64,000 bases of DNA from Dyadobacter diqingensis (GTDB taxonomy: Bacteria; Bacteroidota; Bacteroidia; Cytophagales; Spirosomataceae). Made by a program: the position numbers and the translations under genes. Location: positions 728,143-792,142 of the forward strand of contig NZ_JAMXKF010000003.1 in NCBI RefSeq assembly GCF_024220585.1. The letters run 5' to 3'. Below the pieces are notes generated by a model, which saw nothing but the letters and a program-made list of their open reading frames with translations, searched no databases and had not been told where the DNA came from. Below are positions 55,520 through 64,000 of this stretch, piece after piece (position 1 is the first letter of the stretch; every line of letters starts with the position of its first letter).

Positions 55520-56248
55520 TTATCGCGTACTTTCAACGGTATAAATGAAGCTGTCAGCCTTGTAATAACCCACATTGTATTCGATCGGTCTTTCGCCCTG
55601 ATCAAAAACGAATCTTTTTCTTAGTAAAACCGGGCTTCCGTCCGGTATTTTGAGCTTTGACGCAATGAAAGAATCCGCTGCTTTAGCGCTGATTTCCTCT
55701 TTGGATAACGTTGCAATCACAGAATAATCATTTTCCAGCAACTCGTACAATGGACGCTTAAAATCTTCATCACCTGTTAAACCAACTCTTGGGTGGAAAT
55801 AAGAAGCAAAATAGACAAAGGGTTCGTCAGGTTTTCCTCTCACCCTTTCCATTTTTAACACTTTCCGGTCTGTTTTTATTTCGAAAAAGTTGGCAAGATA
55901 TTCATCCGGGAAAACCCAGGTTACGTGCAGTTCGAAGTTTTTGATCGGTATCCCTCTCAGTTTCATTTCCTGAGAAAAACTAAGCCAGTTGTTGGATTTT
56001 GAGCTTACTGCTGCATTGGAAACCTTTGTACCGGTTCGCTTTTTGCGCACCAGCAGGCCTTCAAATACCAGTTTATTTATAGCCTGTCTTAACGTTGTCC
56101 GGGATATGGCCAGCTGTTTCGCAAGGTCAACTTCATTGGGTAATACCATGCCGTTTTGGAATTGCTCCTCGGCAATTAATTGTCTCAGGAGTGTTTCGGC
56201 CTGGGCATGCAACGGTATCGGACTTTTGTGGTCAATAGAGTACTTCAT
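55520..56248 (-). CDS. GntR-family transcriptional regulator with UTRA domain
   Basis: A 242-aa regulator. The winged-helix part is LPNEVDLAKQLAISRTTLRQAINKLVFEGLLVRKKRTGTKV (about 41-81, shown in pieces in the genome), followed by a UTRA ligand-binding domain from about residue 95. HutC-type members sense sugars or sugar phosphates and repress catabolic genes. It is divergent from the GH92 glycosidase gene, which makes that gene a likely target. A TACTATTGTA word (minus strand) covers the region of its own promoter and resembles words upstream of the mannan locus. Confidence 0.93.
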   Translation of the reverse strand: MKYSIDHKSPIPLHAQAETLLRQLIAEEQFQNGMVLPNEVDLAKQLAISRTTLRQAINKLVFEGLLVRKKRTGTKVSNAAVSSKSNNWLSFSQEMKLRGIPIKNFELHVTWVFPDEYLANFFEIKTDRKVLKMERVRGKPDEPFVYFASYFHPRVGLTGDEDFKRPLYELLENDYSVIATLSKEEISAKAADSFIASKLKIPDGSPVLLRKRFVFDQGERPIEYNVGYYKADSFIYTVESTR

Positions 56249-56397
56249 CTAACTTTGAGAGCGGTTATTGGTACAATAGTAAGAAATTTTCCCGTTTGAC
56301 TTGTCGATACATATGGTTTTAGATCAGCAATAAATACAAAACTTTATGTTTTTTGAATAAATAATCAAATTAAATATTAGAAAATATCTTAAATGTT

Positions 56398-56423
56398 AAT
56401 ATGTTTGTACATTACAACATATT
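56398..56423. promoter_or_regulatory. Candidate operator: two interlocked palindromes between GntR and GH92
   Basis: Outer arms AATATGTT and AACATATT frame an inner palindrome TTGTA-CAT-TACAA. The site lies 118 bases before the GH92 ATG. GntR-type regulators bind such two-fold sites, but no matching second copy was found. Confidence 0.4.
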
Positions 56424-56540
56424 GATGAAATATACCTTGCAATGCCCATGAAGGCAGAAATTGTAAAGATGTAATCAGATATGTGTAAACAATAATACAT
56501 GATGAAATATAACGGAATCAATTATCCAGAATTCATATAA

Positions 56541-58904
56541 ATGAAACGATCGAGAAAGCTGCTTAACAGCGTGGTTATTGGGCTGTCGGTATTGACGACT
56601 GCTTTTGCAGGTAATGAAAGAGACGGTGTATTTAAATATGTTGACCCTAAAATCGGGACAGCGCATAGCAGATGGTTTTTCTATACACCTGCTGCTGTGC
56701 CTTATGGAATGGCCAAACTGGCACCTTCCACGAATGGACATTATGGCAATCCATCCGGTTGGGAGGCTGTGGGTTATGATACGCGCCACAACTCCATTGA
56801 AGGTTTTGTCCATTTTCACGAATGGCAGGTCGGCGGTATCAGTTTTATGCCAGCGACCGGTCCTTTGAGGGTAAAACCTGGTGATCTGGAAAGAAAAGAA
56901 GAGGGCTATCGGTCGGGGTTTGATAAAAGAAATGAAATTGCACAGCCGGGTTATTACAAAGTTTTGCTGGAAGATTATCAGATTACCGCCGAACTTACGG
57001 CAACCAAACACGTGGGATTTCACCGTTATACATTTCCGCAAAATAAGGAGTCGAGGATTTTGCTGGATATCGGAAATGAGCAGGGTGAAAGCGGTGAGGT
57101 ACGGAACGCGGAAATCAGGATGACGGACGCCACGCATTTTGAGGGATTTGTGATAACTTATCCCAAATATGTAAAAACGTACGACCCGAAAGGGCAGGTT
57201 TCCATGTATATCTACGGAGAAATCAGTAAAAAACCGGTTAACGTAGGCGCTTTTACAGCCAATGGTATTCAGCCGAAATCGAATGCGGCGAAGGGAAAAG
57301 GTGCGGGTTTGTATCTTGAATATCAAACAACAGTCGGAGAAGTGATTGAAATAAAGGTTGGCCAGTCTTATACTTCTGTTGCCAATGCCAGGGAAAATCT
57401 AATGGCCGAGGCTAAAAACCTCTCTTTCGAAAAGGCAAAAATCAATGCCCGGAATACCTGGGAGGCTGAGTTGGGCAAGTTGTATGTAGAAGGGAGCAAT
57501 CAAAAAGATAAGGTTAAATTTTATACAGGTTTGTATCATGCGTTGCTGGGAAGGGGCACGTCCAGTGATGTGAATGGGTCATTTCCAAAACATGATGGTT
57601 CGATCGGGAAACTGCCCAGGGATAAAAACGGGAATTTCAGTTACAGCATTTATAATACGGATGCCATCTGGGGCGCCTATTGGAACATTACCCAGTTGTG
57701 GGCGCTTTCCTATCCGCAGCACTACAATAACTATGTTCAGTCTCAGCTTGAAATTTATAAGGCAAGAGGATGGTTTGCAGATGGTGTTGTCAATGGGAAC
57801 TTTGTTTCCGGCGTTGGTACCAATATGGTCGGGCTTGCGATCGCGGGCGCTTACGCCTCGGGAATCAGAGATTATGATACAAAACTGGCTTATGAGGCGG
57901 TAAAAAATAACGAACTATCGTACAGAAACAGGTTGGAAGGCTCGGGGAAAATGGATTTGTCGGCATTTATTAAGTATGGATATTCACCTTATCTGGTAAA
58001 AAATGTAACGGACTCGACCGGGTCGCATTTTTCCGCGTCACATACGCTGGAATACAGTTTCAGCTCGTTTGCCGCTGCACAAATGGCTAAATCACTTGGT
58101 AAAAAGGATGATTATCAAAAGCTGATAAAATATTCGGAGGGCTGGAAATTACTTTTTGACCCGATTGAAAAAGTGATACATCCGAAAGATGCTGCGGGGA
58201 AATTCATCGATAAATTTGATGCGATGGAGCCATGGATAGGGTTTCAGGAAGGTAATGCGATACAGTATACCTTTTATGTCCCGCACAATCCGGCTGGGTT
58301 AATAACGGCGACGGGGAAATCAGCTTTCAATGAAAAATTGAACAGTATTTTTGAGACAGCTCAAAAGAACAGTTTCGGAGGAGGCAAGGAAATTGACGCG
58401 TTTGCGGGGATTAAGTCGTTGTACAATCATGGTAACCAGCCTAATCTTCATGTGAGCTGGCTGTTCAATTTCTCCGGTAAACCATGGCTGACGCAAAAAT
58501 GGACCCGGGCAATCTGCGATGAGTTTTATGGAACGGAAAGTATTCATGGTTATGGTTACGGGCAGGATGAGGATCAGGGGCAGCTGGGCGCGTGGTATGT
58601 CATGGCGTCTCTCGGGCTGTTTGATGTGAAAGGTCTTACCGATCTGCGACCGGTGATTCAACTGGGTAGCCCTGTTTTTGATAAAGCGTCGATCCGGTTG
58701 GGCAATGGCAAGATTCTGGTGATTGAAACACAGAATAACACAAAGGAAAATGTATATGTCCAGTCGGCCAGGTTTAACGATAAAGTTCTGGACAACTGCT
58801 GGCTTTATCGGGATGAGTTGATGAAAGGCGGAAAGCTGGTGATGGTCATGGGGAATCAGCCGAACGAAAACCGGGGTAAAACAGCACCACCGTCAGAACA
58901 ATAA
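56541..58904 (+). CDS. GH92 family glycoside hydrolase (probable alpha-mannosidase-type)
   Basis: A 787-aa secreted enzyme. The signal peptide (1-23, ending AFA) is followed by YVDPKIGTAHSRW, FFYTPAAVPYGMAKL and the (alpha/alpha) domain with TDAIWGAYWNITQLW. The usual EGNAWQYTW acid site reads QEGNAIQYTF with the Glu at 570, and the base motif reads GQDEDQGQLGAWY with Asp676 and Asp678. Most GH92 members are calcium-dependent alpha-mannosidases; several family positions differ here (Ile for Trp, GNQPNLH for GNEPSHH), so the substrate may differ. The gene is divergent from the GntR regulator and followed by a sugar-isomerase-like gene. Confidence 0.88.
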   Translation: MKRSRKLLNSVVIGLSVLTTAFAGNERDGVFKYVDPKIGTAHSRWFFYTPAAVPYGMAKLAPSTNGHYGNPSGWEAVGYDTRHNSIEGFVHFHEWQVGGISFMPATGPLRVKPGDLERKEEGYRSGFDKRNEIAQPGYYKVLLEDYQITAELTATKHVGFHRYTFPQNKESRILLDIGNEQGESGEVRNAEIRMTDATHFEGFVITYPKYVKTYDPKGQVSMYIYGEISKKPVNVGAFTANGIQPKSNAAKGKGAGLYLEYQTTVGEVIEIKVGQSYTSVANARENLMAEAKNLSFEKAKINARNTWEAELGKLYVEGSNQKDKVKFYTGLYHALLGRGTSSDVNGSFPKHDGSIGKLPRDKNGNFSYSIYNTDAIWGAYWNITQLWALSYPQHYNNYVQSQLEIYKARGWFADGVVNGNFVSGVGTNMVGLAIAGAYASGIRDYDTKLAYEAVKNNELSYRNRLEGSGKMDLSAFIKYGYSPYLVKNVTDSTGSHFSASHTLEYSFSSFAAAQMAKSLGKKDDYQKLIKYSEGWKLLFDPIEKVIHPKDAAGKFIDKFDAMEPWIGFQEGNAIQYTFYVPHNPAGLITATGKSAFNEKLNSIFETAQKNSFGGGKEIDAFAGIKSLYNHGNQPNLHVSWLFNFSGKPWLTQKWTRAICDEFYGTESIHGYGYGQDEDQGQLGAWYVMASLGLFDVKGLTDLRPVIQLGSPVFDKASIRLGNGKILVIETQNNTKENVYVQSARFNDKVLDNCWLYRDELMKGGKLVMVMGNQPNENRGKTAPPSEQ

Positions 58905-58916
58905 TAACGATATCAG

Positions 58917-58963
58917 AAAGCCGTTATTATCCGTATCAAGTATCCGGATAATAACGGCTTTTT
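58917..58963. terminator. Bidirectional terminator after GH92
   Basis: AAAGCCGTTATTATCCG (58917-58933) and CGGATAATAACGGCTTT (58945-58961) are inverted copies, flanked by T on the right. It closes both GH92 and the converging isomerase-like gene. Confidence 0.85.
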
Positions 58964-58991
58964 CATAAAAAAGATAACCGTCAGATCATTT

Positions 58992-59906
58992 CTACACTTC
59001 ACTGATCTGTTTTTGAAGTACTTCTATTCCTTTTTTAGACTGACTATCAAAATCCTGATACACGAAACATTCAATAGAAAGTCCGCCTTTGTATTTTATT
59101 TTTTTCAAGGCGGAAAGATAAGGTCTGAAATCGTCGCCTGCCACGCCTGGCGGAGTCCGGTTTTGTTTTTCGGCAATATGACAATGCACGATATGTTTTC
59201 CAAATTTGACGATCTGATCGGCCTGTTCGTCCTCCTTTAACATATGGTATATATCACAAAGCAGCTGAAAAGACGGACTATTCACCTCATTGATAATTTC
59301 CACTCCTTCCGATAAGCTGTTAATAAAATTGGTTTCTCCGCGGTTCAGAGGTTCCAGTGCAATCGTCACACCGTGCTTTTCTGCCAATGGAGCCATTCTT
59401 TTACTCAGTTCTATATGCTGCGCTTTTGCTTTGTTGCGATCAAAACCCTCAGGAATAACCCGGGATGCGCCGCTTCCAAAAACAATGTACTTGGAGCCAC
59501 ATTCTTTTGCTCTTTTTAAAGCCAGATCCGTGCGTTGTAAAATCGCTTCATGGTTGGCGTCAGGTCCGAGTGTCTTCAGATCGCCAGGCAGCAGGATTAC
59601 ATAAGAGCGGATAGGGAACTGGTCGGATTGCAGCTGCTGAAGATTTTTTGCATACTGCATATCCCCGTTTTTCGGGATCAGGAATCCGCCGACAGATTCC
59701 TCAATGTAAGAACATCCATAATTTTTTAACAGTGCCGCTTTTTCATAGGATGCATAAACACCCAGCGGCAGGGAAAATTTAGCTCCGAAATCGTCCTGAG
59801 AAGCTGCCCGCACAAGGCTTTCTGCGCCCAGGGACAAACCAGCGCAGATCCCGGCAGATTGTTTCAAAAATGTCCTTCTTGACTGAGACTCAAATGGCTG
59901 ATCCAT
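58992..59906 (-). CDS. Tat-exported sugar phosphate isomerase/epimerase-like TIM-barrel protein
   Basis: A 304-aa protein. SRRTFLKQSAGICAGLSLGA near the start is a twin-arginine signal. The mature part has the xylose-isomerase-like TIM-barrel pattern of AP-endonuclease 2 relatives: KYIVFGSGASR, VTIALEPLNRGETNFIN, LLCDIYHMLKEDEQ, and HCHIAEKQNRTPPG with metal-binding His and Glu. Many Tat-exported relatives act on sugars or inositols in the periplasm. It converges on the GH92 gene, so a link is possible. Confidence 0.88.
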   Translation of the reverse strand: MDQPFESQSRRTFLKQSAGICAGLSLGAESLVRAASQDDFGAKFSLPLGVYASYEKAALLKNYGCSYIEESVGGFLIPKNGDMQYAKNLQQLQSDQFPIRSYVILLPGDLKTLGPDANHEAILQRTDLALKRAKECGSKYIVFGSGASRVIPEGFDRNKAKAQHIELSKRMAPLAEKHGVTIALEPLNRGETNFINSLSEGVEIINEVNSPSFQLLCDIYHMLKEDEQADQIVKFGKHIVHCHIAEKQNRTPPGVAGDDFRPYLSALKKIKYKGGLSIECFVYQDFDSQSKKGIEVLQKQISEV

Positions 59907-60353
59907 ATCGGTTATTTTTTAAAAGTATATGTATTATTAAAAAGGAAGAATCAGGACAATATGTATATAAAAAATAGGGGTGATAGAAAAAAGTTTACAA
60001 ATTTGAAATTTTATCGATAAATTATTATACGGTAATATATTGAATATCAGATATTATTACATTGAACTTTTGGTATTTCCTAGACTCCTGCGAAAAAAAA
60101 GTGTACAAATATTTTTTATAGAAATATGAAAAATAATTTTTCTATAAACCAAATATACCTCCGCATTGGTAATCGACTTGTTTTAAGAATATTAACAATT
60201 TGATAATTTGCACTATCCTTACAAAGTGATTTTTTAGGTTAAATTACCAGTTGCACTTTTGATTTATTTTCAGTTATTTCATGGAAATTTATTTCTCCCT
60301 CCCCTTAAATCATTAACAACTTTAAATCTCTTTCACCTCAGAAAAAAATTGAC
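59907..60353. other. Very AT-rich gap upstream of nrdA
   Basis: A 447-bp region, almost all A and T, with no gene. It must hold promoters for nrdA and the isomerase gene. I see no promoter pair with correct spacing and no convincing NrdR box. Confidence 0.5.
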
Positions 60354-62804
60354 ATGTCTATGTACGTTATAAAGCGTGACGGTCGCCGTGAGTCGGTAAA
60401 ATTCGACAAAGTGACTGCCCGTATTGAGAAACTGAGCTACGGCCTGGATAACAATTACGTCCAGCCCATAGAGGTAGCCAAAAAGGTCGTATCCGGTATC
60501 TATGACGGGGTAACCACCGCCGAACTGGATAACCTTGCTGCTGAAACAGCAGCTTCGATGACTACCAAGCATCCTGATTACGCTATTTTGGCGGCCCGGA
60601 TAGCAATCTCAAATCTCCATAAAAACACATTGAAGTCGTTTTCGGCTACAATGAAACGTCTTTATACTTATATAGATGATAAAACCGGCGAAAATGCTTC
60701 GTTGATTTCCAAGGAAGTTTACGAGGTTATTCGTCAGCATGCGTCTTTGCTTGATTCTACCATTATATATGACAGGGATTACGCCTACGATTACTTTGGC
60801 TACAAAACCCTGGAAAAATCTTATCTACTTAAAGTTGACGGAAAAATTGTAGAGCGTCCTCAACAAATGCTGATGCGTGTTGCGATTGGTATCCACCAGG
60901 ACGATGTGCAGGCAGCGGTTGAAACGTACCATTTACTTTCTGAGAAATGGTTCACGCACGCTACGCCAACCTTATTTAACGCGGGTACACCGAAACCGCA
61001 GATGTCGTCCTGTTTCTTATTAACGATGAAAGAGGATAGCATCAATGGTATTTATGATACATTGAAACAATGTGCGCTGATCTCACAGTCGGCTGGTGGT
61101 ATTGGTCTGAGTATACATAACGTGCGGGCAACCGGCTCTTATATTAAAGGTACCAATGGAATGTCCAATGGTATTGTTCCGATGCTTCGCGTATTTAATG
61201 ATACAGCCCGTTATGTGGACCAGGGCGGCGGAAAACGTAAAGGTTCTTTTGCTATATATATGGAACCCTGGCATGCCGATGTCTTTGATTTCCTTGATTT
61301 GAGAAAAAATCATGGCAAAGAGGAACAGCGCGCACGGGATCTTTTCTATGCGATGTGGATTCCGGATTTGTTTATGAAGCGCGTGGAGGCAAATGACACA
61401 TGGTCGTTATTCTGTCCGCATGAGTGTCCGGGACTGGCTGATACGCACAGTGCGGAATTTGAAAAACTGTATGAGCAGTATGAACTGGAAGGCAGAGCCC
61501 GTAAGACGATAAAAGCGCAGGATCTCTGGTTTGCCATTCTTGAATCGCAGATTGAAACAGGTACACCTTATATGTTGTATAAGGATCATGCGAACTCTAA
61601 GTCAAACCAGAAGAATCTGGGGACAATCAAGTCGTCGAACCTTTGTACTGAAATTATGGAGTACACTGCTCCTGATGAAGTAGCCGTGTGTAACCTGGCC
61701 TCGATTGCATTGCCAAAATTTGTGGAGATGAAAGAAGACGGTTATTACCGTTTCGATCACCAGAAATTATATGAGATTACGAAAGTGATCACCCGCAATC
61801 TGAACAAGATTATTGATCTTAATTATTATCCTGTTCCGGAAGCTGAGAAAAGTAACAAAAGACACCGTCCGATCGGTATCGGGATACAGGGATTGGCGGA
61901 TGCTTTCTGCATGATGCGTATGCCATTTGATTCTGACGAAGCGCGTCAATTAAATAAAGATATCTTCGAAACCATTTATTATGGAGCGATGGAAGCGTCC
62001 ATGGAGCTGGCCAAACTTCACGGTCCTTATGAAAGCTGGGAAGGCAGCCCGATTTCAGAGGGGATATTCCAGTTTGACATGTGGAATGTAACACCTGAAA
62101 GCCAGAATTGGAATTGGGATAAGCTGCGCAAAGAAGTTATTCAGAATGGTGTGCGTAACTCATTATTGCTTGCGCCGATGCCAACAGCTTCTACAAGTCA
62201 GATTTTAGGGAACAATGAATGTTTTGAACCATTTACATCCAATATATATGTAAGACGTGTTCTTTCGGGAGAATTTGTTGTGGTGAATAAGTATTTGTTG
62301 AAAGACCTTGTGAAGCTTGGTTTATGGAATGAAGAAATGAAAAACAACCTGGTTCGTGCCAGCGGCTCGGTTCAGGCCATTCCAAATATTCCGCAGAACA
62401 TCAAAGATCTTTATAAAACTGCATGGGAAATTAAGCAGCGCAGCATCCTTGATATGTCTGCTGACCGCGGCGCTTACATTTGCCAGTCGCAGTCTCTGAA
62501 TATCTTCCTGGAAGAACCGAATTTCGGAAAATTGACCTCTATGCATTTCCACGCCTGGAAAAAAGGACTGAAAACGGGTATGTATTATCTACGTACACGT
62601 GCCGCGTCTGCCCCGGTTCAGTTTACATTGGGCAAACAAGCTGAGGCGCAAATCGAGCCGGCTACCGAAGTGGTTGCAGAAAAGGAACTGAATTATGTAC
62701 AATATGCCGAAGATCATACGAAACCGGTTGCACCTCGTGACAGCCGCTCGGATATGCAGTGCTCATTGGATGATCCGGAAGGATGTGAAGCATGCGGGTC
62801 TTGA
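60354..62804 (+). CDS. nrdA: Class Ia ribonucleotide reductase large subunit
   Basis: An 816-aa R1 protein. An ATP-cone lies at the N-terminus ([20 protein letters not shown]). Active-site residues are Asn429, Cys431 (radical) and Glu433 in SSNLCTEI, with the redox Cys pair at 220 (MSSCFLLT) and 446 (VAVCNLAS). The C-terminal CEACGS carries the second Cys pair that is reduced by thioredoxin. It makes deoxyribonucleotides with the NrdB product encoded 33 kb away. It is closer to the eukaryotic R1 than to E. coli NrdA. Confidence 0.97.
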   Translation: MSMYVIKRDGRRESVKFDKVTARIEKLSYGLDNNYVQPIEVAKKVVSGIYDGVTTAELDNLAAETAASMTTKHPDYAILAARIAISNLHKNTLKSFSATMKRLYTYIDDKTGENASLISKEVYEVIRQHASLLDSTIIYDRDYAYDYFGYKTLEKSYLLKVDGKIVERPQQMLMRVAIGIHQDDVQAAVETYHLLSEKWFTHATPTLFNAGTPKPQMSSCFLLTMKEDSINGIYDTLKQCALISQSAGGIGLSIHNVRATGSYIKGTNGMSNGIVPMLRVFNDTARYVDQGGGKRKGSFAIYMEPWHADVFDFLDLRKNHGKEEQRARDLFYAMWIPDLFMKRVEANDTWSLFCPHECPGLADTHSAEFEKLYEQYELEGRARKTIKAQDLWFAILESQIETGTPYMLYKDHANSKSNQKNLGTIKSSNLCTEIMEYTAPDEVAVCNLASIALPKFVEMKEDGYYRFDHQKLYEITKVITRNLNKIIDLNYYPVPEAEKSNKRHRPIGIGIQGLADAFCMMRMPFDSDEARQLNKDIFETIYYGAMEASMELAKLHGPYESWEGSPISEGIFQFDMWNVTPESQNWNWDKLRKEVIQNGVRNSLLLAPMPTASTSQILGNNECFEPFTSNIYVRRVLSGEFVVVNKYLLKDLVKLGLWNEEMKNNLVRASGSVQAIPNIPQNIKDLYKTAWEIKQRSILDMSADRGAYICQSQSLNIFLEEPNFGKLTSMHFHAWKKGLKTGMYYLRTRAASAPVQFTLGKQAEAQIEPATEVVAEKELNYVQYAEDHTKPVAPRDSRSDMQCSLDDPEGCEACGS

Positions 62805-62825
62805 TTTGAACCGGTGGTAAGAATA

Positions 62826-62865
62826 AAAACAGGCTTCAGCTTTTTAAGTTGGAGCCTGTTTTCGT
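62826..62865 (+). terminator. Terminator of nrdA
   Basis: AAAACAGGCT (62826-62835) and AGCCTGTTTT (62853-62862) form a stem 22 bases after the nrdA stop. Confidence 0.85.
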
Positions 62866-63239
62866 TTGGGGAGGCTTATGTATAGATAAATGTTTAAGAT
62901 TGGGGGTATTGAACATAATCTGATATTAACCTAATTCGTTGTTGAAATATCGTGTAGTTAATTTGTACACATGGAATGATTTTTGGATGTTTTGTTCAAC
63001 CAGGTGTAGTTCGGTTGGGTGTAATCCTTTGTTGGGATTGATTTTTACTGGGATTAATCTTGCTGGGCGTAGAATTGTTTTTTGTTGGGGATTGATTTTT
63101 TGCTGGAGGGTAGTCTCCAGATTTGTTGGGCGTAGTCTCCAGACTACGTCCCGGCGTCATCGGTCTCCGATCGTTATAAGATTTACAATATATTAAGCAG
63201 CAAGGAAATTAGATTGTTGAATAAACAGATAACAGGCCA
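62866..63239. repeat. GT-rich intergenic region with a double-hairpin repeat
   Basis: No credible gene is present. A G/T-rich stretch (TTGTTGGG, TGGGATT words) leads to two hairpins: 63131-63148 (CGTAGTCT-CC-AGACTACG) and 63159-63171 (ATCGG-TCT-CCGAT). A partial copy, GTAGTCTCCAGATTTGTTGG, starts near 63110. The same unit returns at 63751-63795. Confidence 0.7.
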
Positions 63240-63452
63240 ATGAAAACATATAAAACCGTTCTTCGTGCAGTACTCATGCTTGTGACGATCTCCCTTTTAC
63301 TACTTGGAGCGCTTAGCTCGTATCAAAACTGGTCGGATAGTAAAAATATCCTTGGAGTTGGATTAATGCTTTTCATTGTGATGGTTGCAGATCATTATAT
63401 AAGTAAACGCATGCTGGCTAAACGGCAGAAAGATTCGGAGGCGGGTGTTTAA
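63240..63452 (+). CDS. Small two-helix membrane protein
   Basis: A 70-aa protein from an ATG. Two hydrophobic segments (about 8-26 and 38-52) are followed by a basic tail (SKRMLAKRQKD). I do not recognise the family. It lies between two repeat-rich stretches with no close neighbour; small proteins of this form are common in the phylum. Confidence 0.6.
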   Translation: MKTYKTVLRAVLMLVTISLLLLGALSSYQNWSDSKNILGVGLMLFIVMVADHYISKRMLAKRQKDSEAGV

Positions 63453-64000
63453 ATTAGTTTGTGTTCTTTCATAATGTATTTCCCTGGTACTGTCAATAGG
63501 ATTGGTATCCGAGATCCAGCTTTACATTTCGCTTGCTTCATTAGTATCTCCCTGTTTCTAGTATTGGTAATGGTTCATGATTCTGAGGCTGACTAGGAGT
63601 TAGTAGCGACTTATCCGGGAATCCTGCACATATTGTTTGGTATCGTTGCGCATTAGAGTGTTTGTTGGGCTATAGTGTGTTGTTGTTGGGTGCTATACTG
63701 TTTGTTGGGCTATAGTGCGTTGTTGGGTGTTTGTTGGTCGGTGTTGTTGGTCGTAGTCTCCAGACTACGACTGGGTGCTGGCGGTCTCTGACCGCATTAA
63801 TGCCAACATTCTATATATAGTGTCACATTTCTTCAAAAGGAAAGCCTGTCCAGCCCCATCTCCAAGGTCTTCCTGCACAATCCCGACACCCAACCCCGAA
63901 TCCACCGCACACTGGCCCTGCGCACCCAGCCTTTTAAGGCTGTTTCCCTTGTCCCAACGATCCACCCCTGCAACAGCCAAAAAAACTTTCCTAAAAACGC
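63453..64000. repeat. Repeat-rich terminal stretch with second double-hairpin copy
   Basis: From 63640 a G/T-rich text repeats GTTTGTTGGGCTATAGTG-like words several times. It ends in hairpins 63751-63770 (TCGTAGTCT-CC-AGACTACGA) and 63781-63795 (GCGGTC-TCT-GACCGC). From about 63840 to the end the base composition turns C-rich and may be the edge of another gene, but no frame was recognised. Confidence 0.6.

Noticed and set aside
56475..57326. 283-codon open frame on the minus strand
   Set aside because: It lies opposite the GH92 signal peptide and N-terminal domain; its translation has no family features, while the plus-strand frame has signal peptide and GH92 motifs.
59907..60353. Possible NrdR boxes upstream of nrdA
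   Set aside because: No paired 16-base palindromes of the expected form were found by eye; only general AT-rich near-palindromes.
62939..63196. 85-codon open frame on the plus strand
   Set aside because: It is made of the G/T-rich text and the double-hairpin repeat; composition is Trp/Cys/Phe-rich and not protein-like.
63765..63980. 71-codon open frame on the minus strand
   Set aside because: Its first part lies in the hairpin repeat and no family pattern is visible; kept only as an unresolved edge.

Overview
The window looks like a chromosomal piece of a Bacteroidota bacterium, most likely a Cytophagales member of the Dyadobacter/Spirosoma type. This rests on two SusC/SusD pairs, a type IX secretion (PorP/SprF plus gliding-motility C-terminal domain) gene pair, TAnnTTTG-type promoters with almost no Shine-Dalgarno sequences, a eukaryote-like class Ia ribonucleotide reductase and a LytS/LytTR pair. 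The genus is an inference; no rRNA or tRNA gene was seen.

Region 1 (1-9770, all minus strand) is a beta-mannan utilisation locus. It reads SusC, SusD, GH26 mannanase, sodium/sugar symporter, GH130 mannosylglucose phosphorylase and a 2-epimerase cut by the window edge. Together they encode a full phosphorolytic route: glycan import through SusC/D, cleavage to mannobiose, symport into the cytoplasm, epimerisation to mannosylglucose, and phosphorolysis to mannose-1-phosphate and glucose.

Region 2 (10-28 kb) is mostly housekeeping: ilvE, a PduO-type cobalamin adenosyltransferase, queA, a Uma2-type nuclease, a lone GH43-like exo-glycosidase, tyrS, the T9SS pair (1142-aa PKD protein plus PorP), an FAD oxidoreductase, a Tat-exported phosphoesterase, recX, a GT9 glycosyltransferase and nrdB. 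Region 3 (28-32 kb) is an AT-rich glycan-synthesis patch with GT90, GT4 and GT2 transferases. Region 4 (32-41 kb) holds a GNAT acetyltransferase, corA, an MFS exporter overlapping a YigZ protein, a 54-aa HigA-N-like gene, and a second SusC/SusD pair with no enzymes beside it.

Region 5 (41-47 kb) has uvrA, a DUF6364-like/PIN toxin-antitoxin pair, and a LytTR regulator with its LytS-type kinase. These lie divergent from a large outer-membrane barrel protein (47-50 kb) with a Gly-rich start and a Pro/DST-rich tail. Region 6 (50-55 kb) is a minus-strand run: a GlmU-like protein, holB, rimB-like, rimK, then hemC, with rpmE2 upstream. Region 7 (55.5-60 kb) pairs a GntR/UTRA regulator with a divergent GH92 glycosidase and a Tat-exported sugar-isomerase-like protein. 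Region 8 has nrdA (33 kb from nrdB), a small membrane protein and a repeat-rich tail.

The least explained material is non-coding. There is a nested inverted repeat between susD and the mannanase gene, a family of double-hairpin elements at 16.6, 63.1 and 63.75 kb, and a short motif shared between the mannan locus and GntR upstream regions. All coordinates and motifs were read by eye; no database search was run.
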